From Gambelia wislizenii (Eukaryota > Chordata > Lepidosauria > Squamata > Crotaphytidae), in assembly GCA_030847615.1 (NCBI GenBank), contig JAUMIR010000001.1, forward strand, positions 288,946,187-289,010,186: a stretch of 64,000 nt of DNA, given 5' to 3'. Below the pieces are notes generated by a model. The model saw only the letters and a list, made by a program, of their open reading frames with translations. It was not told the origin of the DNA and did not search any database. Position numbers and translations under genes: made by a program. Numbering within the stretch: the stretch's first letter is position 1; every line of letters begins with the position of its first letter. Shown piece after piece: positions 42,395 to 52,235 of this stretch.

Positions 42395-43060
42395 ATAAGT
42401 AAAACTTGTCAATTGTAGTCCAAATAAGAGAGTTTTGTCTTTTAACATTTGCCAGAACTTGTTTCTGTAACAGATGACTCTTGAGTCTGGAAGGCACTGG
42501 GGACAACTTGGATAGAAATGAAATGTAGGGATATTACATCTATTGTAAGATGGTGTAATTACATCTGTTGTTAGATGTAAGCAAGACTGTTTGCTTAAAT
42601 CTACCTTAGATTTGGTCTTCAGCTTTCCACATTATAATATATTTATGTATACAGGTATATATTACTGTATAGTCCTGATGTTATATTTCTGTGAAAACCT
42701 TGTGTGTGCCAGATGTCATTAAGTTGTTTAATGGTCATCTTAATGGCAAGTAATGCAGAACAATAATGATCAGTAAAATTCTATCAGTGGTGGTATGTCT
42801 GGGTGTTATCAAAATTAAAGGACATCTGCCATTGTCTCACCAAGGGGCTCTTAAGGTTCTCAACAAAGTTCTGTATCTTGACAATACATTAAAAAAATAT
42901 TCTGAAATGTTGATATGTGGGTAAGAAAGAAAAAGAGACTTGCAGGAGTCTTCAGCACTCCCCATATATATCTGAAACATTCTCTTGCATGATGAAAATA
43001 ATATTTTCCACAGTGAGGGCATTGTTGCCTTGAAGTATTTGCCTTTATTGTACACATGTA
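42395..43060. other. Unrecognised AT-rich stretch
   Basis: TTACATCTATTGTAAGATGG and repeated 'TTACATCT.TTGTTAGATG' near 42,534-42,570 form a small local duplication. Otherwise nothing recognised. Confidence 0.4.
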
Positions 43061-43152
43061 GAGTCATAGAGTTGGAAGGGACCACAACGGCTATCTAGTT
43101 CAACCCCTGCCATGCAGGAATACACAATTGACATATTCCTGAAAGATGTGTT
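43061..43152 (-). mobile_element. CR1 3' end fragment
   Basis: TAGAGTCATAGAGTTGGAAG GGACCACAACGGC and TTCAACCCCTGCCATGCAGG are the inverted CR1 3' UTR. ~90 bp only. Confidence 0.9.
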
Positions 43153-43304
43153 GAGTAGTTAGAACTTCTACCTTTTTATTAAAAAAGCACCACAGTTGGG
43201 CCATGTTTTTATTACACAACCAACCAAAATGCCACAGAAGGTTGAAAGCTTTTGCCTTTTCCAAAGCTTTTCACTAGGCTAAATCAGAAGTTGGAACTGT
43301 AAAG

Positions 43305-43422
43305 CTCTCCAGAAGTTGTTGGACTGTAACTTCCGCAAGTAGCCCTCTCTAGTATAGGCAATGGTGAGGAATACCAGGAGTTTTGTCCAACAGCATCTAG
43401 GGCCACTTGGTTCCCACCAATG
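43305..43422. mobile_element. Palindromic MITE (TTGTTGGACTG type)
   Basis: CTCCAGAAGTTGTTGGACTG TAACTTCC at the left and CAGGAGTTTTGTCCAACAGC ATCTAGGG at the right are inverted arms. Confidence 0.6.
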
Positions 43423-43424
43423 GA

Positions 43425-44195
43425 CTAGATGATACAAGTTATATATGATGCATTTTATGTTTCTAAAGTATCAAAATGATTTCAATCTACAAAGGGTGTT
43501 CATGCTGCATATTTCAGTTTTTCTGAAAATATCCATTTGTTTTCTGAAAAAAGGGGGGAAACTTTGTTTCCTTCATGGGTCCAAAATTTCTGAAAATTTT
43601 TTATCTCTAGAAACCAGGAAGCTCTCCACCCCAAATCTGATCTTTATAGCTCAATAGATTGTCATTGTTTCCACAATCTCTCTGTATTTAAATAGATGCA
43701 GTGGATTTCCCCCACATCTAGATCTCTGATTATGATAACACAGAGATATGCCTCTCCAAGGGAGTCTCTGAAATCCCTTTTAACCTTCAGCAATTAGGTT
43801 CATCCAGCTGGACTGTTAGATTGGATGAACATGCCTTAACCTTGGTACTTGCCATATTACCACTTAGAAATAAATCAGCATGGGCTTCTACTTAACAATT
43901 TTTCTGCGCAATGAGATCAGAAGAGAACTGAAATGGCTGGTTTTTATCTTTCAAAAGGAAAGGCTTTTTTCCCCGGCACCTCCATATCTCATACAATTTT
44001 ACTACAAAGGGTTGCAGAAAATTATGCTGAAACAAAGCTAATGTCTTCATGTAGAAAATGAACCCAGAACAGCATTTACCAAATTACAACTGGCCATATT
44101 GTGCAATTAAGCAGTATACCCAGTCGGTAAACCTGATATCTATACCACCCTCCCCACCAAGAATGTTAGCCCAGTTTTGCAGCTGATTTGAAGAC
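43425..44195. other. No recognised feature
   Basis: AT-rich, without repeat ends or motifs that I can identify. Confidence 0.4.
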
Positions 44196-44314
44196 CAAGG
44201 TTTGTCTAGACCTGCCAGAATATACCAGCTTCCTATCAGCATATTCTGGCCCTGGATCAGGCCCGTCCTCCCCCCATTTTATAAACAAAACAGGAGGAAG
44301 TCCACACAGAAACT

Positions 44315-45477
44315 CTGGGTGCCAGTTACACGACAGAAATTGTCGCGGTGCTTACCGTGATTTTGTGATCACAAATCCCTCCCTCACTGTTTATACGATT
44401 TATGTCACTGATCTGGCTACCCGAGGTGGTCCCGTGACTGATATTTACACGTCCAAAGTTCGGTTTTTTTTTTTTTTTAGGTTGTAGGGGTTTTTTTTTT
44501 TTTGGCTGTCAATCAAGTATGTGATTACTCGTGTTTTCACAACCTCGTGACGCACTTCCTTTAAAGTTCTGTGCCACGAGCGATGCTATTGGCTGTCTGG
44601 GGGGGGGAAGACAGGGGGGCAGAGGTTTGGTATTCCCCTCGCTTCTTTAAAATGTTAACCCTTGAAGCAGAGGCAGAAGGCACTTTTCAAAGACATCAGA
44701 CGGAGGAACAATTAAACCATCTCCTTTCCTTTTGAAATCAAGCCGAGTAGAGGCGAGGCATCTTGAAAGACCCAGACTGAGATCTTTTGCTCAGACGCAG
44801 GGAGATCAAGCTGAGTGAGGTGGGGGGGGGGTTGGGTTTCCCCTTGCCTCTTTAAAATGTTAACCCTTACAGCAAGCCAGCGACAGACAGGCATTTTGAA
44901 AGGCACAGACACAGAGGGGGAATTAAAGGGTGTTCATTCACTCAGAGGCTGGAATACCAGGGAGGTGATCAAGGCAGGGGATGAATGGGCGACCCTCTGC
45001 CCACCGCGATCTCTCTGTAACATGCAGTTGAGGAAGAAGTTAAAGCTGAAGGGTCTGCAGTGTAGAAATCCATTTTAAAAGGTGATTGAGTACATGCGCA
45101 CGCGCACACACACATCAACCTTCGTGCAGGGGAAAGGATGCCTTTGTTTTCGGCTGGTGAAGCTGGCTCTGTTGAACGGGTGACTGACCTCTCCTTTTCT
45201 GGTCCCTGATCTCTAAGCCCGCCCCCAGTCACCATTTCCGGTCATCCCTAGTACCGAGACCTTTTGTCCCAGGCTGTTTACATTTCCGATTTTCCGAATC
45301 CTCCAGTGACTTTTTTAAAAACCGGCACAAACCGCGGGACTGGAAGTCCCGCAGGTTGAGTGATAAAAGGTGGCCCCCCTTCCGAAAATCACGTACCCGA
45401 CCTGATGTACATGTAAACTGCCAGGGATCGATACGAATTCTTCCCAGGACATTTTCATCGTGTAAACAGCACCCTGG
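44315..45477. mobile_element. Second TIR pair nested inside the 1.7-kb element
   Basis: CTGGGTGCCAGTTACACGAC at the left and, inverted, CCAGGGTGCTGTTTACACGA at the right are imperfect ~18-25 bp inverted repeats about 1.16 kb apart. The interior has T-runs at 44,463-44,513 and an internal duplication near 44,628-44,710 and 44,830-44,925 (CTTTAAAATGTTAACCCTT in both). No target duplication could be settled, so element status is tentative. Confidence 0.45.
44628..44930. repeat. Internal ~205-bp-spaced duplication
   Basis: TCTTTAAAATGTTAACCCTT followed by GCAG/AGGCA, a 'TTTTCAAAGACA / TTTTGAAAGGCA' block and 'GGAACAATTAAA / GGGGAATTAAAG' occurs twice, spaced by about 205 bp and diverged by perhaps a quarter. 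Confidence 0.7.
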
Positions 45478-46336
45478 TCTATACCAATGGCTGCTTCTGC
45501 TGCCTCTGTGTTGCTCCTTCTGAAGCCAGGAACGAGACCTGCAGTACATGATTAAGGCCCACTGCATGTGACCAGCCTTGATCACATGCTGAGGGCCTCC
45601 TTCCCAGCTTCAGAGGGAGCAATGTGGATAGCAGCAGAGGTGGCTGTTGGTATGGGGTGACATGCAGGAATGGACTCCTGCATTTTGCAGGACCTGATCT
45701 GTGGGTGTTTTTTTTTTTCAAATGAGGTGGGTTTTCCCAGCTGTTAAAGTAAAATGTTTTAATGGGCTTTACCCCGTCTTCCTCCTGTCTTTGCCACGGG
45801 CATAATCAGGACTGCCCATTGGCAAAATGAGGCAAAAGACCTGTGTCGTATGGACTGCAGGGTTCCAAGACAGCAGCAAGATGGGATAAATAGCCCATCT
45901 AGACAAACCCCAAGAAAACAGCTTTGGGCAAAAATGGTAAATATTGGGTTTTTTTAAAAAAGATTAAAATCCACCAGTCCTATGCCCAGGGCCAACTCAA
46001 GTAATTTTGCTTCCTGAGTCAAGGATCCCCCCCCCTGTTTTACCTACAGACTGACTGCTGGATTGTACATCTACAGTAGTGGCAGGAAAGCACCCTCCCT
46101 TGCACCTAAGGGCAGCAAGCTTGCTTAGGGAAGGAGGGCAGGTTGTCTAGAACCAATACAACTGTTCTCCTGACACCTTACCACTGATCTACATCCCCCC
46201 TCCAGCATCCTACACCTGAGGCAGCATCTTCATTCTGTCCTGTGTTGTGACAAGCTAATACAGATGACTGTATTCTAAAATTGTTAAATGATGAGGCTAA
46301 AGTGGCTTCTTAAATATAAAACCCCTTACACCAACA

Positions 46337-46572
46337 TGCCATCTTGAAATATCACCCTGGACACACCCAGTCTCATCTGACCTTGGAAGCTAAGCAAGAT
46401 TAGGGCTGGTTAGTCTTTAGATAGGAGACCATCAGGGAATACCAGGGATCTCCAGGTAGGGTTAGGAAAGAATTCTGCCTGAAACCCTGGAAAGCCATTG
46501 CTGCCATTCAGAGTTGGGAGCACTGAGGTAAATGGACCCATGGTCTGACTCAGTATAAGACAGCTGCTTTCT
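46337..46572 (+). mobile_element. 5S rRNA-derived SINE
   Basis: 46,352-46,455 follows the 5S rRNA order: ATCACCCTGGACACACCC, CTGACCTTGGAAGCTAAGCA (A box), GGCTGGTTAGTCTTTAGATA, then GGAGACCATCAGGGAATACC (C box). The tail GGAAAGCCATTGCTGCCATT, TAAATGGACCCATGGTCTGA and CTCAGTATAAGACAGCTG is a SINE body, not 5S gene flank. It carries an internal type-1 pol III promoter. Too diverged to be a functional 5S gene. Confidence 0.88.
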
Positions 46573-46574
46573 TG

Positions 46575-47940
46575 GGGCTTGTCTAGATAGGCTATTTTTC
46601 CTTTTTAAAAAATGACTGACTTCAGTGTAAATGATCTTCCAGTAACAATGAGGCTCCAGATAATTTGTACAGCTCACAGGATGCACATTGGCCTCCAACA
46701 GGCAGCATGCTATAGATAATCTGACAGTTTGACAAAATTAACAAAATCCCTGCTCAGCTGTTACTCACCATGCTTTCTTCAACCCAGGAGCAGAAGAGAG
46801 TATAGCCCTATCACCTTTTCTCACATGGAAAACAATGTAAAAGGTTGCTGTTCACATGAACAAAAACCCTGAAATCTTGTGGATCTTGCTCTTGTGGAAA
46901 AGATCCACATGAACAGGAACCTTTTCTCTTAAAAGTGGAGCTTCTCATGTGAAGAAAGTGATGGCAGCAGGGGTTAGGTTTCAGGTTTGAAGAAAGTATG
47001 TTGAGTAACACCTGAATAGGGCTGAAGCTAGATGTATCCTAAAATCTGATATCTCCTTTTCATTATGTTAATTGTTGCTATGTGGCCATAATCATGTTTC
47101 TGTGCTTCAGAAGACTGATAAGCTTTATACAGAGGCCCACTGGAAAACAGGGCTGTCCCAAGATGTTTTGCTGCAGAGGAGCAGAGGAGGAAACCATGCT
47201 TTTCAAAATTACCCAAGTCAAAGTGCATAGAAGGTAAGGCAGCCATGTTCTTTTGGCACAGATGCTTATTCCCATAGCTAGGCAATACAAGTGTCACAAT
47301 AACAAATTAAACAACTGAGCAGCATCTGCCCATCCTTGACATCCAAAATCTGGTGCCTGATGTAGCTACTTCCCTCTACCTAATGATAGGGCCAGCTCCA
47401 GATCACTAATATTGTCATCTGATTCTGAGGAAATTTTCTCCCATTGCAACTGAATGGACCCTTCAGACAGACCTTCTTGTTTCTTTTTCACAGGCCTCTC
47501 AGTCTATGAGTGTATTGCTCAGAAGGAGCATTGTAATTCAACTAGAGTGACTTGAGGGGCACTGTTAGATTCAAAAGCAATGAAGATTTCAAAAATCTGG
47601 GAGGCAACTTGTGTTCTTAGAAGTGAGAGTATTCATGCTACAGTGATATCAAAGCCGTGTCTTTCTGTTGGATAAATTGGCCATTTCTGTTGCATCCCAG
47701 TATGCTGTTCGTGAGTCGTTTTCATGGGCTCTGCTCTAATGTTTCTGTTTGGAGATATTTTAAATGTGCTGATTAGGAAGACCAGATTTATATCTGGAGG
47801 GATGCGTGTATTTAAACAGGGAAAACCTCACAGGACAGATGTTGAAATTGGCTAGAAGATGAAAGTCAGGCTTTACATTATGCAAAGTGGAGCGTGAACA
47901 CTGAGGGTAGGAGTGTGAGTTTAAAGGAGGAGGTTCCAAT
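46575..47940. other. No recognised feature
   Basis: 1.4 kb without family motifs. At the left edge GGGGCTTGTCTAGATAGG (46,574) is a lone TIR-like terminus whose partner was not found downstream. Confidence 0.4.
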
Positions 47941-47945
47941 AATAA

Positions 47946-48181
47946 ATGAGCAAAATTTAAAGATGTGCCTCAGAAGAGCACCATTAAAGGGAAGACTGTG
48001 TGTTAATTTTATTTTATTAAAATTTATATATCCTGCCTATAACATGGGATCTCAGGGTGGTATATGAATATATGGCAACCATTTGTGTTCTCTCTTTATG
48101 TTTCACATAAATGGATGACTGGCTTGGCATAATCTGCTGTTACCAGAATCTGTGTTGTTATTTAAGAATCCACAGCAACAT
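47946..48181. repeat. Long direct repeat, left copy (236 bp)
   Basis: From ATGAGCAAAATTTAAAGATG to GAATCCACAGCAACAT. It is about 98% identical to 48,864-49,101, with differences at AATTTTA/TATTTTA, CCTGCC(C)TATA, CACATA/CATATA and AATCC/AAGCC. The segment includes an inverted LINE-tail motif (TTATTTTATTAAAATTTATATATCC) with no sign of being an active element. Confidence 0.95.
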
Positions 48182-48863
48182 TTATCTGTATCATTTTCTT
48201 TAGTATCCTTGCGATTGCAGTCATTGACTCCCAACTAAGTTGTTTTTGGATTAGTTTTATTTGTCTACTTAAATCTTCATCGTTTGGTTTGAATCTCAAT
48301 TTATCTTGTCTGGTTTTTAATTCATTAATTAAAAATTTGTATCTTTCTGAGTATTGTTTTTTCTTTTCAGCTCCTTTTTTAATTCGCATCCCTCGAAAGA
48401 CTGCTTCCCCTGCATCCCAAATTGTCTTCATCGGGACTTCATTTGTGTTATTTTCTAGAAAATATTGTTTCACTTCTTTTTTAAAGTCTTCCAGAAACTT
48501 TGTATCCTTCAGGAGGGATTCATTTAATCTCCAGTTTGTACATTTATTATTTTTTACTTTCAGCGAAATCTTGATGGGGAAGTGGCCAGAGGTTATTTTG
48601 GCCATTATGTCTATTTCTTGAATTTGTGTTATCAGATTTTTTGATGCAAGGCATAGATCAAGTCTTGACATTGATTTGAACTGGTCGGAATGAAAGGTAT
48701 AGCCTCTTCTCTTAACATATAATGATATCCAAACATCTTTTAATATTAAATCTTCGATTAAATCAAAGAAACTCTTTGGAAGTTTCCCTTGTGACCTTGT
48801 CCCATTCTTTTGGATCTATCTAATCATGGGTCTAGAACCCCATTTCAATCTCCTAAAATTATA
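48182..48863 (-). pseudogene. Internal L1 ORF2 segment between long direct repeats
   Basis: Minus-strand translation begins in the endonuclease (a degraded GDWN-type motif near 48,850, then RRGYTFHSDQFKSMSRLDLC LASKNL and ITSGHFPIKISL) and runs into the endonuclease-RT linker (TNWRLNESLLKDTKFLEDFK, TIWDAGEAVFRGMRIKKG, KKKQYSERYKFL). An open stretch of ~165 codons remains to 48,162, its last codons in the flanking repeat. Neither L1 5' UTR, RT domain, 3' UTR nor poly(A) is present. The endpoints coincide with the duplicated 236-bp blocks, unlike a normal L1 insertion. Confidence 0.88.
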
Positions 48864-49101
48864 ATGAGCAAAATTTAAAGATGTGCCTCAGAAGAGCACC
48901 ATTAAAGGGAAGACTGTGTGTTTATTTTATTTTATTAAAATTTATATATCCTGCCCTATAACATGGGATCTCAGGGTGGTATATGAATATATGGCAACCA
49001 TTTGTGTTCTCTCTTTATGTTTCATATAAATGGATGACTGGCTTGGCATAATCTGCTGTTACCAGAATCTGTGTTGTTATTTAAGAAGCCACAGCAACAT
49101 G
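48864..49101. repeat. Long direct repeat, right copy (238 bp)
   Basis: Second copy of 47,946-48,181 in the same orientation, ending AGCCACAGCAACATGCTG. Its flank continues as apparently unrelated sequence. Confidence 0.95.
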
Positions 49102-50130
49102 CTGTTGTGAACATTAAAGGTCATGAAACTGTATTTGCCCAGTAAAAGTAGAATAATCAATCATATTGAGGTTGGAGTACAATGCTACTTCTGCTTAAAG
49201 GGCACATAGGAATTAAAACTGGTAAAATTAACCAAAGGGACATTATATTTTACAGATATTTGACTCTCGCATGGACATGAGAATTACTGTGCTGAATCAA
49301 TCTTAAAGTCCATCTAGCCAAGCACTAGCCTGTATCTGCCATTACCCAATTTGACATGTGGGGAATTCACAAAGAAGAGTTTGATGGAAATACCCATTTC
49401 TTTGGCTTGCTCCCAGCAAATAGTAAGCAGCAGTTTTGGGTTTAGTTGTTGTCATAACTAACAGTTTAAAATACTTAATAATATTATGGATTCAAGAGAA
49501 GCTAGTTATGCAACCTATTCTATATGCAGACACCTGTAAAGTGTGCGATCACACACACACATACACACAGTTTTTATTGGAAACTTGTTGTACAGTCCAG
49601 ACAAGCATTAAGTAAACGTTTTCTGAGATGGAGATGTGAACACAGGGGGGTGGCACCCAGAGAATGAAAACTAGAAGAAGATTGATTAACTAGATGGCCT
49701 TCTAAGCATCTCAAAAGAGAAGGAGAAAATGTGGCTCTTATATAGATGCTATTCTGGAAGATGTAGTCCAAAAAATCCAACTCTTCCAAGCTCTGAGTTT
49801 AGCCAAGAAAGAAACAAAAATAACATGCCAGATGTAGGGAATACCTAATATGTATTTAATCTAGAAATTTAAGTCCCTTGTAAAATTCAGCTTAGTCAAT
49901 CTTAAACTCCCAGCTGAGGAATCCTAAGAATTTTGGTTCCTAAAATGTTTGGAGAAGACTTGAGTTGATAAGCAATTCTGAAATGGATTAAGGAGGATTG
50001 ATTATTCACTTCTCATTTACCTTCAACAAACAAAGCAGAGTTCTCTTTAGAAAAAAGGGATAGAATTCAATTTATGGAATGGAATTTCCCACCTCAGCCT
50101 TCTTTCCATACTTGTAGCCCCTAACAACAA
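49102..50130. other. Mostly unrecognised; (CA)n at 49,550 and a MITE arm at 49,745
   Basis: ACACACACACATACACACAG microsatellite at 49,550-49,570. GAAGATGTAGTCCAAAAAAT CCAACTCTTCCAAGCTCTG (49,756-49,796) is one arm of the palindromic MITE family. Nothing else recognised. Confidence 0.45.
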
Positions 50131-50134
50131 CAAC

Positions 50135-50516
50135 ATACCCATCAACTATCCTAATTTGGCTGGGACAATCACAGTTAATCCTCTGTCATCTCACTTTTTC
50201 AGATGCTTCTAAAATGTCCCAATTTCTCTCTCCTCCTCCACTTTCCCCTTTTCTCATCAGCTTATTTAAATTGCTGCAAACTGAGCTCAATGTGCAAGAA
50301 TGATTTACACCTAATTGACTTAGCAGGGGGAAAGGAGAGGGCAGAGTTTTCTTTCCCAGTAGACTCAAGGAAGAGCAAACTGCTGCAGCCTCTCTTAGCT
50401 TGTTTATTCTTCCTCATTAATAACTTCTGCCATCTTGACCACACTCTGATGTTACTTGCCACACATGTCCTAGTTTTCATGTGTGAAATGTTGAAGGGTA
50501 TGCAGCAACAACAAAT
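50135..50516. mobile_element. Dispersed repeat B, copy 2 (homologous to 28,345)
   Basis: Collinear with 28,345-28,722: CTGCCATCTTGACCACACTC TGATGTTACTTG, AGAGCAAACTGCTGCAGCCTC, TTCATGTGTGAAATG. Ends: CATACCCATCAACTATCC at the left; the right end inverted reads CATACCCTTCAACATTTC. These suggest terminal inverted repeats. A pogo element begins 4 bp after its (CAA) end. Confidence 0.7.
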
Positions 50517-50520
50517 AATA

Positions 50521-50812
50521 CAGTCGTCCCTTCACATTCGCAGGGGTTAGGGCCACCAGACCCCTGTGAATGTGAAAAAAACCTGTGAATAACAATCGTC
50601 CTCTTTTAGGCTTTCACTTCCTCTGCAAAGGGAGCGAAGGCTCAGCAGAGGGGCGATTTAAGAGGTTTTGCCTCACCCTCCCCCACGCTTTCCTGGGTCT
50701 TTGTTCCCTTTGTGAAGGGAAGCGAAGACCCAGGAGACGGGTAGCGGGTGAGGGAAAACTGCGAATAACCAAAACCGCGAGTGTCAAAGCTGCAAATGTG
50801 AGGGGACAACTG
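50521..50812. mobile_element. pogo/Tigger-like MITE, GC-rich interior, 292 bp
   Basis: TA|CAGTCGTCCCTTCACATTCG ... GTGAGGGGACAACTG|TA. The interior is a separate palindrome (CTCTGCAAAGGGAGCGAAGG, GGGTCTTTGTTCCCTTTGTG AAGGGAAGCGAAGACCC) unlike the AT-rich pogo copies. TA duplication intact. Confidence 0.9.
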
Positions 50813-50814
50813 TA

Positions 50815-51865
50815 GTGGCAGCGGGAGAAGAAGCAGGAAGGAGGAGTCATGTCCCCTGAAAGTCAAGGGACCCTTGGAAATTGCATGAGATACGAAGTCT
50901 AATCATTCTCCATTCTACTACAGCAACAATTTCGTAGGATCCAAGGCCTCGTGCAGATGTGGCTTATGAAGTTTTTTTTTAAATTCTGGGTGTCATATAT
51001 TATTTTATTACTAAAATTTACATAATATATTCTGAGTTCTCTTAATTCTAGCTTATTAGCAGTTCTGTAACAACCTGTACTGGCAAAATGAGATTATTTG
51101 GTGTTCGGCTTTGTGCACTGTGAACACAGAACTTTTGTCAGTATATCTGAAGCAATAAGCTTCTCTTGTTTACAGCAATTTTTAAAGAACAGGATGTGAG
51201 GGCAGAAAGAAAAAGAAAAAAAGTAGAAGCCTGAAAACAAATAATGGGCTGGTTAGTTCAACTCAGTCTTCACCCCGCTCCCACACACCTTAGCTTTCAT
51301 ATCTCTTGAATATAAAAACTCATTTTATTTTCAACAGGTATTTTTCCCTTCAAGTACTGTGCCGAACACACAGAAGAAGGGAAGCAGGTGGGGAGCTCTT
51401 TGGAAGTGAGGAATTATAAAGTTCACTTAACAGAGGTTACTATTTTGCTTCTCAATTCATGTTTTAAGGAATTTCAGAACATTACGAGTAAAATATACTG
51501 CTTGGAGAGTTAACTTTTCCCCCATGAACCAAACTATAGCTCAGATCAATAGCTTATTAGCATTTTATTTCTATGAATATTGAGATAGGCACCCTCAAGG
51601 AAAACAAACATAATTTGAAGTTCTTGCAATTGATCTGTCCACATCAGAGGTATGAAAAAGAGCAAGCAGTCTGTTGACATTTTAGCTGAGGTTTTTACTG
51701 AACCAATCATTTAATCTGAAATATTCCCTCGGTCAGTGTCCTGTGAAGTAAATGCTGAAATTATAGTGTGACTGTCAGAGAAAAATTGCAGTAGCACTGT
51801 GATTGAGATTTACTGTGAATTGGTTTTGTGTCCTAAAATGTTTCTCAACAAATTGGATTTGTTGG
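50815..51865. other. No recognised feature
   Basis: AT-rich DNA without repeat termini or protein motifs. 51,300-51,830 looks single-copy, but I cannot show conservation. Confidence 0.4.
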
Positions 51866-51960
51866 TGTGGTCCTCCAGATGCTGTTGGACTGTAACTCCC
51901 ACCATGTTTCACATTTGGCAATGCTATCTACAACTGATGGAATGCTTTGCTTAGCCCTGG
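51866..51960. mobile_element. Palindromic MITE fragment
   Basis: GGTCCTCCAGATGCTGTTGG ACTGTAACTCCC: left arm of the TTGGACTG family; the right arm is lost or decayed. Confidence 0.6.
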
Positions 51961-51961
51961 T

Positions 51962-51962
51962 T

Positions 51963-52001
<39 letters not shown>
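51962..52001. repeat. (ATA)n / (TTA)n tail
   Basis: About twelve ATA units; on the minus strand this is the (TTA)n tail of the L2 element ending here. Confidence 0.95.
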
Positions 52002-52002
<1 letters not shown>

Positions 52003-52235
52003 TTTTATTTCTATCCCACCCCTCTGCAACGCAATCGGGGCAACTTACAATATAAAAACTCCATAGACACAGTACCCTAGCCCACCCACCCCTTAAAATA
52101 CTATTAAATTATAAAAGATTAAAACATACTGTAATTAAAAATATATAAATTAGAAAGAAAAAAATTAAAACATACAATAGTTAAAAAAATCTGATTGCAT
52201 CTCAGAAAGGACAGCCGAGTCTTGGGCTGGGATAG

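Larger units (their letters stand above)
44199..45910. mobile_element. TIR element of ~1.7 kb, CAA target duplication
   Basis: Left GGTTTGTCTAGACC; right end inverted GGGTTTGTCTAGATGGGC. CAA lies on both sides (44,196-44,198; 45,911-45,913), a 3-bp duplication of the PIF/Harbinger sort. The termini resemble the GGCTTGTCTAGA end of the repeat at 18,729 and GGGGTTGTCTAAAT at 59,401. The body is non-coding and houses a second TIR pair at 44,315-45,477. Confidence 0.6.

Noticed and set aside
46352..46455. A functional 5S rRNA gene
   Set aside because: Too many substitutions in paired positions, no T-run terminator directly after the 5S-like part, and a SINE body follows.
48162..48671. A normal 5'-truncated L1 insertion with target duplication
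   Set aside because: There is no L1 3' UTR or poly(A), the piece is internal to ORF2, and the flanking repeats are ~236 bp, far longer than L1 target duplications.
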